Assembly (NCBI RefSeq): GCF_009653635.1
Contig: NZ_PPFD01000006.1
Coordinates: 558,001 to 622,000, forward strand
Length of the DNA stretch: 64,000 nucleotides
From: Endozoicomonas sp. OPT23
GTDB taxonomy: Bacteria > Pseudomonadota > Gammaproteobacteria > Pseudomonadales > Endozoicomonadaceae
Direction of reading: 5' to 3'
The notes under the pieces are model-generated. The model was not told the DNA's origin. It saw nothing but the letters and a program-made list of their open reading frames with translations, and did no database searches. The position numbers and the translations under genes were made by a program. Positions within the stretch are counted from its first letter, which is position 1, and every line of letters starts with the position of its first letter. Shown piece by piece: positions 51,912 to 60,211 of the stretch.

Positions 51912-53312
51912 CTACCTGTCAATTGTCATTCGGGCATTCACACCCGTCTTTTCCTGATTGGCATTGTCCAGCTTGGCATTCAAACCATCAGATTTAACCG
52001 CAGCCAACAGTTTTTCAACACCTTCCAGAGAGTCTGCTTTCAGGTCCAGTATCAACTTGCCACTCACCTCATTAAAATCCATAGTGACGGGCTTCAGGTT
52101 ACTGTCTTTGATCGAGGCTGATATTTTCGAGACCTGTTGCAGCATCGGTAAAAAAGGCTCTCCTGCCACAGTATTCCCGGTCTTCTTCAGCCGACTCTCC
52201 ATGCGGCTTTTAATATCCACACTGGCACTGACTGTTTTCCTGGCATCAATCACCATCTGATCTTGAGGAAACACCTCCAGATACAAACCGGCACTGTTCG
52301 ACCAGAGCTCTTGGGCTTTATGCTGAAAGAAAAAGCCTTCAGTAATCATCAACCCCATTTCCATCACCAGCCAGAACGAAGCAACCAGAGCGAGAGGTTT
52401 CCAACGGCGTATTTGCCTGCTGGCTTTTCTTGGGCATTGATAAACGCCAGAACGCAAATCGACCCGCCTGACGCCTCTTTTGGTTTTAAAGTACTTCTCT
52501 GCCAGATGTTCGAACAGTGACTGCCTCAGTGGTTCTTCAGTCACAAGCCAGCCAGCCTCGTCCAGCGAGCGTCTGATACTCAATCGATTCTCTTCTGGTG
52601 TCGGCAGAATACCTTCTGAAAATTTTAAGCAAACCCGTGCAACCTGAGGCTCTGCGCTGTCTGCAATCTGCACACCTGACTCTTCAGAAACTTCCTGCCA
52701 ATTGCTGAGAATAAGCTCTACAGCATCATAGTCCAACTCAACGGCTGCCTGCCCAGGCCTTGCCATAAGGATTGAACGACTTTCAGGATAAAGACTGATA
52801 GCACTGACTTCAGGATCAATCAGCTGCTGCTCTGCCAGCACGTGCTGAACCGTCAGCCCCATTTCTTCGAAGGTAACAAGAATCTTCTGTATTAACTGGT
52901 GCTTGATCGCTGATACTAAAACCTGGTCAGTTTTTGGCACCAGCTGGCTGACCAGATGCAATGATTCGACATCTTCAGCCGTTTCTTCTTCAAGCATGAA
53001 AGGCAAGGCAGTATTGAGGTGCTTTTTTTGTCCAGGGCTGACATCGAGCTGACGATGAACAACCATCGTTGCCGGAAGCAGAATAATTGTTTCGTCCGGA
53101 AGAAACTCTTCCGCCAAAGCGCCTTCAGAGTCCTTTTCTGCATCATAACCCGACTGCAGCTCCAGCCATTCGGATCGTGTCTGTTCCAAACCGGAAACAT
53201 GAACCTCCCCCTGCATCTGGCCGTTACTACCAAAACAGGCCCACTGCACCACAGCATCACCTGAAAGAGAGGTCAGTGGCGGTGGAACACGGATCAATAG
53301 AGTTTTCTTCAT
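51912..53312 (-). CDS. gspL: type II secretion protein GspL
   Basis: The 466-aa bitopic protein has a cytoplasmic actin-like domain (residues 1 to about 290) that recruits GspE, including LLPATMVVHRQLDVSPGQKK and LPFMLEEETAEDVESLHL. One transmembrane helix follows (about 315-335, PLALVASFWLVMEMGLMI), then a periplasmic ferredoxin-like domain. LPFMLEE is the best family signature. The gene sits between gspK and gspM with short gaps. Confidence 0.9.
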   Translation of the reverse strand: MKKTLLIRVPPPLTSLSGDAVVQWACFGSNGQMQGEVHVSGLEQTRSEWLELQSGYDAEKDSEGALAEEFLPDETIILLPATMVVHRQLDVSPGQKKHLNTALPFMLEEETAEDVESLHLVSQLVPKTDQVLVSAIKHQLIQKILVTFEEMGLTVQHVLAEQQLIDPEVSAISLYPESRSILMARPGQAAVELDYDAVELILSNWQEVSEESGVQIADSAEPQVARVCLKFSEGILPTPEENRLSIRRSLDEAGWLVTEEPLRQSLFEHLAEKYFKTKRGVRRVDLRSGVYQCPRKASRQIRRWKPLALVASFWLVMEMGLMITEGFFFQHKAQELWSNSAGLYLEVFPQDQMVIDARKTVSASVDIKSRMESRLKKTGNTVAGEPFLPMLQQVSKISASIKDSNLKPVTMDFNEVSGKLILDLKADSLEGVEKLLAAVKSDGLNAKLDNANQEKTGVNARMTIDR

Positions 53313-53321
53313 TATTGGACC

Positions 53322-54299
53322 TCAGGATTCCTTCTTGGCTACTACCCAGTAATCATTAGGCCCAATCTCACGTCCTGCGACCTGAACCTGCCCTTCTGCA
53401 TTACGAAATAATTGAGTTCTTAAATAGAATGTCGTATCCCGATACCTGGCCTTTATAAATACTGTAAAAAAATTACTGACCACCCCCAGAGGAGCGGACT
53501 TCAGATCTGCTGTTTTTTCTTTCAAGGCTGGTAGTTTTGCAAGATCGTCAATCTTGCTGAAAACCTCACTCCCTCTGCTGTCGATGATGGAAACCACATC
53601 ACCTTCCGAGAGATTGTCAGAGATAGTTCTGAGTACATCAGGCAACGCTGTATTGATATTGATACGACTGGATCCGGGGATACTGGTCAGAAGCGGCAGC
53701 AGTTGTTCATATTCCTCTAAACCAATACCTTTGATCAACTTCAACTCTGTTAAAGAAGCAATAGCGGTATCCGCCGTGCGATAAGCAGGATCCATCGACA
53801 GGTAATAGTTATCTTCAGCGCCGTTCTCCAAAGCTTCCTGATCACTATCAAGCCAGTCCTTGATGCTGTCTTTAACGCCGCTGTCTATTCCCTGATTTTT
53901 CAGCAGCTGATCGAACATTCGATCAAATCGTTTGGCATCAAGTGCCTTGGCCGACAACCAGTTGAGGTTAAACAAACTGTTTTCATCAACAATCCTGAGT
54001 TCAATTTCACCTTGCTCTACTGGGTAAGCAACTTCAGTTACGTTCCAACGTTCTTTTTCATGGTCCACCAGCTTCTTCTTTTTCTTATCCTCTTCTGCAT
54101 CCTGTTCCAGCAGCAAAGCAACGTATTGCTCAGCGCCGAGCGCCAAATGTCTGGCCTGCACTCTTTCCAGATAGCGGCTGTTTTTTTCTGTGTGCAACCA
54201 GAGGCTGGTCACCATCTGTGAAGCCATCAAGGTAATGATGGCAAAAATCAGCAACACATAAATGAGAGCTATACCTGATTGGTTTTTCTTAAGGTTCAT
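53322..54299 (-). CDS. gspK: type II secretion minor pseudopilin GspK
   Basis: The start chosen at 54299 gives MNLKKNQSGIALIYVLLIF, a prepilin leader with cleavage after Gly9 and hydrophobic helix (325 aa in all). The frame is open further upstream but inside gspJ. LGAEQYVALLLEQD, DENSLFNLNWLSAK and the SRININTALPDVLR helix-hairpin region are typical of GspK. GspK caps the pseudopilus tip with GspI and GspJ. Mature position 5 is not Glu (GIALI), which is normal for GspK. A run of lysines (KKKKK) near 68-72 is unusual. Confidence 0.92.
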   Translation of the reverse strand: MNLKKNQSGIALIYVLLIFAIITLMASQMVTSLWLHTEKNSRYLERVQARHLALGAEQYVALLLEQDAEEDKKKKKLVDHEKERWNVTEVAYPVEQGEIELRIVDENSLFNLNWLSAKALDAKRFDRMFDQLLKNQGIDSGVKDSIKDWLDSDQEALENGAEDNYYLSMDPAYRTADTAIASLTELKLIKGIGLEEYEQLLPLLTSIPGSSRININTALPDVLRTISDNLSEGDVVSIIDSRGSEVFSKIDDLAKLPALKEKTADLKSAPLGVVSNFFTVFIKARYRDTTFYLRTQLFRNAEGQVQVAGREIGPNDYWVVAKKES

Positions 54300-55089
54300 T
54301 ATTGGGCCCACCTTCAGGTCTGTCCTGCTCTCTTCCTTTTGGAGGCTGCCTCTGCTGCTTGCTGTCTGCTGGCTGGTTTTTCTTTTGTTGTCCGTCAGAA
54401 AGCGCTTTAATATCACTCGGTTTGAAATCACTGACAGGCAAAATAGTCGTCATCGTTCCAAAATCCTGATGCTGTACTGTCAGCTCCACGGCAACAGGTA
54501 ACATCGATGAGTTATCTTCTTTACCAGCTGCACTTGCGGTTTTGGCCTGCCCTTGTGCTTGAGTCAGCGCCTGATTGGGAGCTTCTGTTTTTTCGGGCGG
54601 CCAGGTGCTGCGCCAGCTCTTCTTCTCATCCATAAACCGTAACCTGACTCTCTGGACTTGCTCCAAAAGCACCTGCCGAATCTGGATAGGGTCCGGTGCA
54701 CGATCCAGCATCTTCCAATAGCTGCGAATCAGCTTTCCTTCATCGACCTCATATTGAACTCTTTGTAAATCACTGCGTATTTCATTCAACGGATTTCTCC
54801 AACCGGATCGAGTAAAGGCAATAAGCTCCCCCTCTCCAGCCGGTGCCTGAACCGCAGGCTTCCGATCACCAAACTCATCCCTTATGGACCTTCCCACAAG
54901 CTGAAAAAGGTCTTTCTCCATAATCAGTTGAGCCCTTTGCAAAACATCCAGACGATCCAGAATGCCATCGGTTACCTGCTGGGCCCTGCTCACAGATTCA
55001 AACAACTTGTAAGCCGCGGTACTGATCATTGCGAACATCATGATCGAGATCATCAACTCCAGCAGAGTGAAACCTTTTTGCCCCGTCAT
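54289..55089 (-). CDS. gspJ: type II secretion minor pseudopilin GspJ
   Basis: The 266-aa product begins MTGQKGFTLLELMISI, a class III prepilin signal with cleavage after Gly6 and Glu at mature position 5. LVGRSIRDEFGDRKPA and ELIAFTRSGWRNPL are GspJ signatures. It is longer than most GspJ (about 200 aa). Two low-complexity stretches rich in Q, K, P, A and G stand out, at about 172-192 and at the C-terminus 235-266. The ATG overlaps the gspI stop (ATGA), and the gspJ end overlaps gspK by 11 bp. Confidence 0.92.
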   Translation of the reverse strand: MTGQKGFTLLELMISIMMFAMISTAAYKLFESVSRAQQVTDGILDRLDVLQRAQLIMEKDLFQLVGRSIRDEFGDRKPAVQAPAGEGELIAFTRSGWRNPLNEIRSDLQRVQYEVDEGKLIRSYWKMLDRAPDPIQIRQVLLEQVQRVRLRFMDEKKSWRSTWPPEKTEAPNQALTQAQGQAKTASAAGKEDNSSMLPVAVELTVQHQDFGTMTTILPVSDFKPSDIKALSDGQQKKNQPADSKQQRQPPKGREQDRPEGGPNNEP

Positions 55090-55490
55090 TTTTTGTACTT
55101 CCTGATATGCGTCGTCAGGGAGTACATGGCCTGATCGTTGTCCTCCGGCTTTTTATTACCGGTAAATACCTCAATATCAATTTTACGAAAATCACCAAGA
55201 CTGCTGTTTCGAACCACTCTCTGAACATACCAGTCATGGTTCGCGTAAACCTCTGCCTGACCACTGAGGCCGGTATCAGGCCATTTTTTTTCTGCTTCTA
55301 TACGACTGAGATGTTGATCCGCTAACTGTGCTGCAAGGACCTTCTCCTGCATGTAGCGTGTTTGCCGAATACTGTTACCATCAGCCAGCATCAGCATGGC
55401 GGCGGCAACAGCAAAGACAGCCAAAGCCACCATGACTTCAATCAGGGTAAAACCTCTGTTATCGAAAGAGTTCGACATTCGAGAGTCCAT
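55086..55490 (-). CDS. gspI: type II secretion minor pseudopilin GspI
   Basis: The prepilin signal NRGFTLIEVMVALAVFAVAAAML is clear (cleavage after Gly, Glu at mature position 5), quoted here as the NRGFTLIEVM core. Start codons at 55490 (134 aa) and 55478 (130 aa) are both possible, and the ribosome-binding sites do not decide. Both overlap the end of gspH. ADQHLSRIEAEKKWPDTG is the usual GspI stretch (family NQ...E...). GspI nucleates the tip complex. Confidence 0.9.
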   Translation of the reverse strand: MDSRMSNSFDNRGFTLIEVMVALAVFAVAAAMLMLADGNSIRQTRYMQEKVLAAQLADQHLSRIEAEKKWPDTGLSGQAEVYANHDWYVQRVVRNSSLGDFRKIDIEVFTGNKKPEDNDQAMYSLTTHIRKYKK

Positions 55491-55968
55491 CTGTCTGTAG
55501 AAGCACTTTTTGCTTTTTATTCTCAACAGGCACTATATCCAGTGAAAAAGGTGTTATCTGACCATCGGAGAAAAAAACAACCGTTGGCCCATCTCTGCTT
55601 TCCTGCTCCTTGTCCAGATAGGGAATATCACCTTCTTTAGTACTGAGGATCACCTCTAAAGCGGACGGTATTCGAAAAGGCTGAAACGGCTTCTCGGTAA
55701 TGGTTCGCCACTCTTTGCTCTCAAGCGGCAGAACCCACCAGCGATACCGGCCTTCTTCCACGGAAAATCCATATTCAGCATTGTCCAGCAATGCCTTATC
55801 TCTGGCCTGGGCAAACAACACCTGCAATCTGGATGCCTGCTCCTGAACCATTTTCTGCACATTACCGGTAATCGGGCTGAGTAAGGTTATACCCAGCAGA
55901 ATTCCGATGATAAGAATAACAACCAGCAGTTCTACCAGCGTGAAGCCCTGAGATCCTTTCCGCCTCAC
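55459..55968 (-). CDS. gspH: type II secretion minor pseudopilin GspH
   Basis: The 169-aa product has prepilin signal MRRKGSQGFTLVELLVVILI. The start is GTG at 55968, overlapping the gspG stop as GTGA. The GspH/FimT body contains ASRLQVLFAQARDKALLDNAEYGF and VVFFSDGQITPFSLDI-like sequence (FFSDGQITPF), the expected C-terminal strand with a Gly-x-x-x-P/F pattern. GspH joins the pseudopilus tip to GspG. Confidence 0.92.
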   Translation of the reverse strand: MRRKGSQGFTLVELLVVILIIGILLGITLLSPITGNVQKMVQEQASRLQVLFAQARDKALLDNAEYGFSVEEGRYRWWVLPLESKEWRTITEKPFQPFRIPSALEVILSTKEGDIPYLDKEQESRDGPTVVFFSDGQITPFSLDIVPVENKKQKVLLQTDGLSNVELFR

Positions 55969-56399
55969 GACTCCTCCCAGTTAGTGACATCAGCATTCAG
56001 ACCTTCACCACCTTCACGACCATCAGCACCGAGAGAATAGAGATCGTACTTACCGTGATTGCCTGGCTGAAGATAGATATACGCATTACCCCATGGGTCC
56101 AGAGGCGCTTTCTTGAGATAACCTTCAGGGTTCCAGTTTCTTGGTTCTGGAGAAATCGTCGGCTTCTTGGCCAGAGCTTCAAGCCCCTGATCAGTAGACG
56201 GGTACATACCATTATCAAGCCGGTACAGCTCTAGCGCCTGAGAAACACTTTCTATATCCGAGCGAGCAACAGTGACTTTTGCCTGATCCGGACGACTTAG
56301 AATCTTGGGCGCAACCATAGCGGCCAGAATCCCCAGAATGACTACCACCACCATTATTTCAATCAGGGTAAAACCCTTTTGAATTTGCTTTCTATTCAT
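55965..56399 (-). CDS. gspG: type II secretion major pseudopilin GspG
   Basis: The 144-aa product has the prepilin signal MNRKQIQKGFTLIEIMVVVV with cleavage after Gly9. The highly conserved GspG body contains LYRLDNGMYPSTDQGLEAL, PLDPWGNAYIYLQPG and YSLGADGREGGEG, which includes the calcium-binding loop with its aspartates. GspG polymerises into the pseudopilus. GAGGTG lies before the ATG. The gap to gspF is 67 bp and may hold a processing site, since GspG is needed in excess. Confidence 0.96.
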   Translation of the reverse strand: MNRKQIQKGFTLIEIMVVVVILGILAAMVAPKILSRPDQAKVTVARSDIESVSQALELYRLDNGMYPSTDQGLEALAKKPTISPEPRNWNPEGYLKKAPLDPWGNAYIYLQPGNHGKYDLYSLGADGREGGEGLNADVTNWEES

Positions 56400-56466
56400 G
56401 TCCGCACCTCGGAGGAGTCCATACCATTCATTAAATTGGTGGGCACTGACTGCCCGCTTTATTGTC

Positions 56467-57690
56467 TTAATTCAACAACTGATTCATATTCAAAATAGGC
56501 AAAAGAATAGCCAAAACAATCACCATGACAATGCCCCCCATAACCACCAGCATTAAGGGTTCAAACAATCCCAGCAGCAGAGCTATACGTCCATCCAGCT
56601 CCATCTGCTGGTTTTGAGCTGTTCTTTCCAACATGTCATCCAGCTCACCCGTAGACTCACCACTGCCAATCATGTGCAGCATTAAAGGTGGGAAAAAGCC
56701 TGTTTCTGTTAAAGCACGATTGAGACTGGAGCCTTCACTGACACGTCTTGCAACCCCCTTCACTCCTTCACAAATAGCTTTGTTATCAATAACCTGTGAA
56801 GCAATAAGAAGCGCTTCCACCAGCGATACACCACTACGAGTCAGAATACTCAGCGTGCTGGCAAACCTTGCCGCACTAAGCGTCCTGCTGAATCGCCCCA
56901 GGATAGGAAGCTTCAGAAAGAAACGATCCCATGAAAAACGAACACTTGGTTTTTTCAGTACCTGCTTTACCCCCACCACTATCGCAATAATGCCACCCAA
57001 CATAATTGGCCAGTAAGACTGGAATCCCTCACTGGCTCCAATCAAGGCGGTTGTAATCCATGGCAGCTCCTGACCAGTATCGACAAAAACCTTTACAACA
57101 TCGGGCACCACAAACCCCAGCAGAAAACTGACGATACTCAATGCCGCAACAATCAAAATAATGGGATAAAGAAGAGCCTGCTGGATCTTCTGCATCGACT
57201 TCATTCGGGCTTCTGTGTAGTCCGCAAGCCGGTTCAGTACCTTATCCAGATACCCTGCATGCTCACCTGCTGCTACTGTTGCCCGGAACATCTGGGGGAA
57301 GACATTAGGAAAATCTTCAAGACTTCGAGCCAGGGTATGACCTTCCAGAACTTTTGAACGTATAGCCAGCAACATATTCTTCAGACGTCTCTTTTCCTGC
57401 TGACACGCTACACCATAAAGTGCTTCTTCGACTGGCATGGCCGCCTGAATCAAGGTTGCCAGCTGCCGTGTCAGTGTTGCCAGTTCTATGGCAGAGACGC
57501 CTCGCTGAAACAGCTGCGACCAACCCATGGAGGCTTTTTGCTGGCGACTCTCACTAACCTGATTGACCGCAAGGGGCGTCCATTCCTTATCACGCAGCAT
57601 CTGACGCAGGTGACGACTACTGTCAGCCTCCATCGTGCCTTTCTGTTGCTTACCCTGTTGATCCAGAGCGATATATTCAAATGCTGCCAT
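56467..57690 (-). CDS. gspF: type II secretion inner-membrane platform protein GspF
   Basis: The 407-aa polytopic protein has two repeated GspF domains (about 70-190 and 272-395, the first with LTRQLATLIQAAMPVEEAL and the second with FASTLSILTRSGVSLVEAL). Transmembrane helices lie near 172-195, 220-240 and 378-400. It starts with AAFEYIALDQQGKQQKGTMEAD, the usual N-terminus. GspF couples the ATPase GspE to pseudopilus assembly. Confidence 0.95.
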   Translation of the reverse strand: MAAFEYIALDQQGKQQKGTMEADSSRHLRQMLRDKEWTPLAVNQVSESRQQKASMGWSQLFQRGVSAIELATLTRQLATLIQAAMPVEEALYGVACQQEKRRLKNMLLAIRSKVLEGHTLARSLEDFPNVFPQMFRATVAAGEHAGYLDKVLNRLADYTEARMKSMQKIQQALLYPIILIVAALSIVSFLLGFVVPDVVKVFVDTGQELPWITTALIGASEGFQSYWPIMLGGIIAIVVGVKQVLKKPSVRFSWDRFFLKLPILGRFSRTLSAARFASTLSILTRSGVSLVEALLIASQVIDNKAICEGVKGVARRVSEGSSLNRALTETGFFPPLMLHMIGSGESTGELDDMLERTAQNQQMELDGRIALLLGLFEPLMLVVMGGIVMVIVLAILLPILNMNQLLN

Positions 57691-57717
57691 GTCGTCTCAA
57701 TCCGCCTCCAGTACGGA

Positions 57718-59244
57718 TCAATCTTTCTGAGTCACTCTCAGAACTTCCTCAAGGGTTGTCAGACCAGACAACACCTTACGGCTGCCATCATCCCTAATGC
57801 CAGGTGAAGACTGACGTACGAAATCCGTTATGGCCTGCTCACCTTCTCCAGCATGAATCATTCTTCTTAGCTGCTCGTTGACAGTAACGACCTCGTAAAT
57901 ACCACAGCGACCTCTGTAGCCGGTAAAGTTACACTCCTTACAACCTTGAGCGTGGTATAACTGAACGGCCTGATCATTACTGACACCAAGTTCATGACAT
58001 TCAGCTTCATCAGCGGTATAAGGCTTTTTGCAGTGTTCGCAGAGCACTCTGACCAGCCGTTGAGCAACGACACCCAATAAACTGGAAGACAATAAGAACG
58101 GCTCTATACCCATGTCCTGCAACCGGGTAAGCGCACCTACTGCGGTATTGGTGTGCAGCGTTGACAGCACAAGGTGACCCGTCAAACTGGCCTGCACCGC
58201 TATTTCAGCGGTTTCGGTATCACGAATCTCACCTACCATGACCACATCTGGATCCTGACGAAGAATCGCCCTCAAGCCGCGAGCAAAGGTCATATCAACT
58301 TTTGAGTTAACCTGCGTCTGACCAATACCTTCGAGGTTATATTCAATAGGATCTTCGACGGTAAGAATGTTGCGGCACTTATCATTCAATGATGTAAGGC
58401 TGGCGTAGAGAGAAGTGGTTTTACCTGAACCGGTCGGCCCGGTAACCAGTATGATGCCATAGGGTTTAGCGAGTAGAGCGGAGACAACTTCCATATCCCG
58501 GGCATCCATTCCAAGATGACCAAGTTCCAATCGTCCTGCTGCTTTATCCAGCAGACGTAGCACGACTCGCTCGCCATTACTGGACGGCAGGGTTGAAACA
58601 CGAACATCTACGTCCTTACCCGCAACCTTCAGAGAGATACGGCCATCCTGAGGAATTCTCTTCTCGGCAATATCAAGCCGTGCCATAACCTTGATTCTGG
58701 AAACCAGCAATGCAGCCAGTGTGCGCTGCAAGCTGAGGATCTCCCGGAGTACGCCATCGACACGAATACGAACAATCAGTGTTGATTCAAAGGTTTCAAT
58801 ATGAATATCAGAAGCACCTTCTTTGATGGCTTCTGTAAGAAGGGCATTAATCAGCCGAATAACCGGGGCATCATCACTCTGCTCAAGCAGGTCTTCTGTC
58901 ACTGGCACTGCGTCAGCAAGACTGCTCAGATCCAGATCATCACTGATGCCGGCTGCATTCTGCAAAGCTTCGGAACTGTCGTTGTGATAACACTCGGACA
59001 GTATCTCGGATAATTTTTCCGCCCCAACCTTACAGTAGCGAGGTGACTGGGAGGTGACCCGCGTTACTTCAGACAAGATCAGCGCATCAGGAACCGACTG
59101 AAAGTAGAGCACCGGATATTCCTGCTCCCAGCTAAGAACTACGCCATGACGCTTGGCAAAGGTGAAGGGCAACCTCTGGTTCTGAACACCCGGAAGATCA
59201 TCTGCGGTGAGTTCGTCAGTGTTCTGTAATGGTTCCGTATTCAA
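57718..59244 (-). CDS. gspE: type II secretion ATPase GspE
   Basis: The 508-aa cytoplasmic ATPase has an N1E-like domain (about 1-110) that docks on GspL. The catalytic core includes Walker A GPTGSGKTT (269-277), the Asp box VEDPIEYNLEGIGQTQV, Walker B-like ILRQDPDVVMVGEIRD and the His box ASLTGHLVLSTLHTN. A tetracysteine zinc site (CEHC...CKEC) follows near residues 415-455. AGGGAG lies before the ATG. First gene of the minus-strand gsp operon. Confidence 0.96.
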   Translation of the reverse strand: MNTEPLQNTDELTADDLPGVQNQRLPFTFAKRHGVVLSWEQEYPVLYFQSVPDALILSEVTRVTSQSPRYCKVGAEKLSEILSECYHNDSSEALQNAAGISDDLDLSSLADAVPVTEDLLEQSDDAPVIRLINALLTEAIKEGASDIHIETFESTLIVRIRVDGVLREILSLQRTLAALLVSRIKVMARLDIAEKRIPQDGRISLKVAGKDVDVRVSTLPSSNGERVVLRLLDKAAGRLELGHLGMDARDMEVVSALLAKPYGIILVTGPTGSGKTTSLYASLTSLNDKCRNILTVEDPIEYNLEGIGQTQVNSKVDMTFARGLRAILRQDPDVVMVGEIRDTETAEIAVQASLTGHLVLSTLHTNTAVGALTRLQDMGIEPFLLSSSLLGVVAQRLVRVLCEHCKKPYTADEAECHELGVSNDQAVQLYHAQGCKECNFTGYRGRCGIYEVVTVNEQLRRMIHAGEGEQAITDFVRQSSPGIRDDGSRKVLSGLTTLEEVLRVTQKD

Positions 59245-59531
59245 GTCAGACTCCCTGGATCTTCATATTATTCTTGCCACACTAAATTACGGTAAGAAAA
59301 ATTTCGGGTAATTCTTAATAAATACAACGCACATAGAGTTTTTCTGCAAAACAATAAAAATAGTGAGACTTCATTTATCCAACAGGATCAAACGGGGTAT
59401 TAATTTGATCAAGAAAGGCTCACTTCTTTTACAAATAAAAGTCTTATGCTTTATTTAGATAAAAGAATAGTTCATGGCTCGGTTAATCCCATCCGATATT
59501 AAGTGAAATACAACAATTTACAGAGAGCACT
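59245..59531. promoter_or_regulatory. divergent gsp promoter region
   Basis: These 287 AT-rich bases separate gspE (-) from gspC (+) and must hold both promoters. No ORF and no convincing operator or -35/-10 pair could be called. Confidence 0.45.
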
Positions 59532-60179
59532 ATGAATTCAGAGCTTGTGTCCAGCTATCTGAAATGGGGCCAGAAGAAGAATCGCAACCTTTTGATGGTT
59601 GTTTTGTCTGTTGCCATGCTGGCCAGCCTCTCACTCCATGGCTATTCATTTTATCAGCAGCTGGCCAGTCAGCCAGAAATGCCAAATGATAGCCAAACAG
59701 GCCCCGCTTTGGCTGATAACAAGCCATTAACCGTCAAAGATTTTGAACTTCTGTTTGGTTTCAGCAACAAAGCTGAAGCACAAAAACAGGGTGCCGATAT
59801 CCCCAAGACAAGATTAAACCTGACACTCAGGGGAGCACTGGGAGAACTTGGCAGCAGGACTGATGAAGCCAGCGCCATCATCCAGAGCAGCAGCCAGGAC
59901 AAGCTTTACGGTATTGGCGATACCCTGCCAGGTGGCGCCACTCTAAAAGAAATTCATTCAGACCATGTGGTTCTGAATCGGGGGGGACAACTGGAAACAC
60001 TTTCTTTTCCAGAAGCAGCTAAAGACTCCAGGGCCTTGCAGGAATATCGCAACCCAGTGGAGAGTTCGGCACCAAAAGCCGAGAAACCAGGATTTACCCA
60101 GGAACCTGACGGAAAATCACTTGAACAGCGTATGCAGGAGCTAAGAGACAAACTGCAAGGTGCAAACCAAGGGATTTGA
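59532..60179 (+). CDS. gspC: type II secretion protein GspC
   Basis: The 215-aa bitopic protein has a short cytoplasmic N-terminus, one transmembrane helix (about 19-41) and the periplasmic homology region (about 65-150: FELLFGF, TRLNLTLRGAL, ASAIIQSSSQDKLYGIGD, ATLKEIHSDHVVLNRGGQLETL). The C-terminal PDZ domain of the Vibrio/Aeromonas type is absent. Instead the protein ends in a charged, coiled-coil-like helix (SLEQRMQELRDKLQG). GspC links the inner-membrane platform to the secretin GspD, whose gene follows after 32 bp. Confidence 0.9.
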   Translation: MNSELVSSYLKWGQKKNRNLLMVVLSVAMLASLSLHGYSFYQQLASQPEMPNDSQTGPALADNKPLTVKDFELLFGFSNKAEAQKQGADIPKTRLNLTLRGALGELGSRTDEASAIIQSSSQDKLYGIGDTLPGGATLKEIHSDHVVLNRGGQLETLSFPEAAKDSRALQEYRNPVESSAPKAEKPGFTQEPDGKSLEQRMQELRDKLQGANQGI

Positions 60180-60211
60180 TAACAACAGTTACTTATAAAA
60201 ATGGTTGAGTG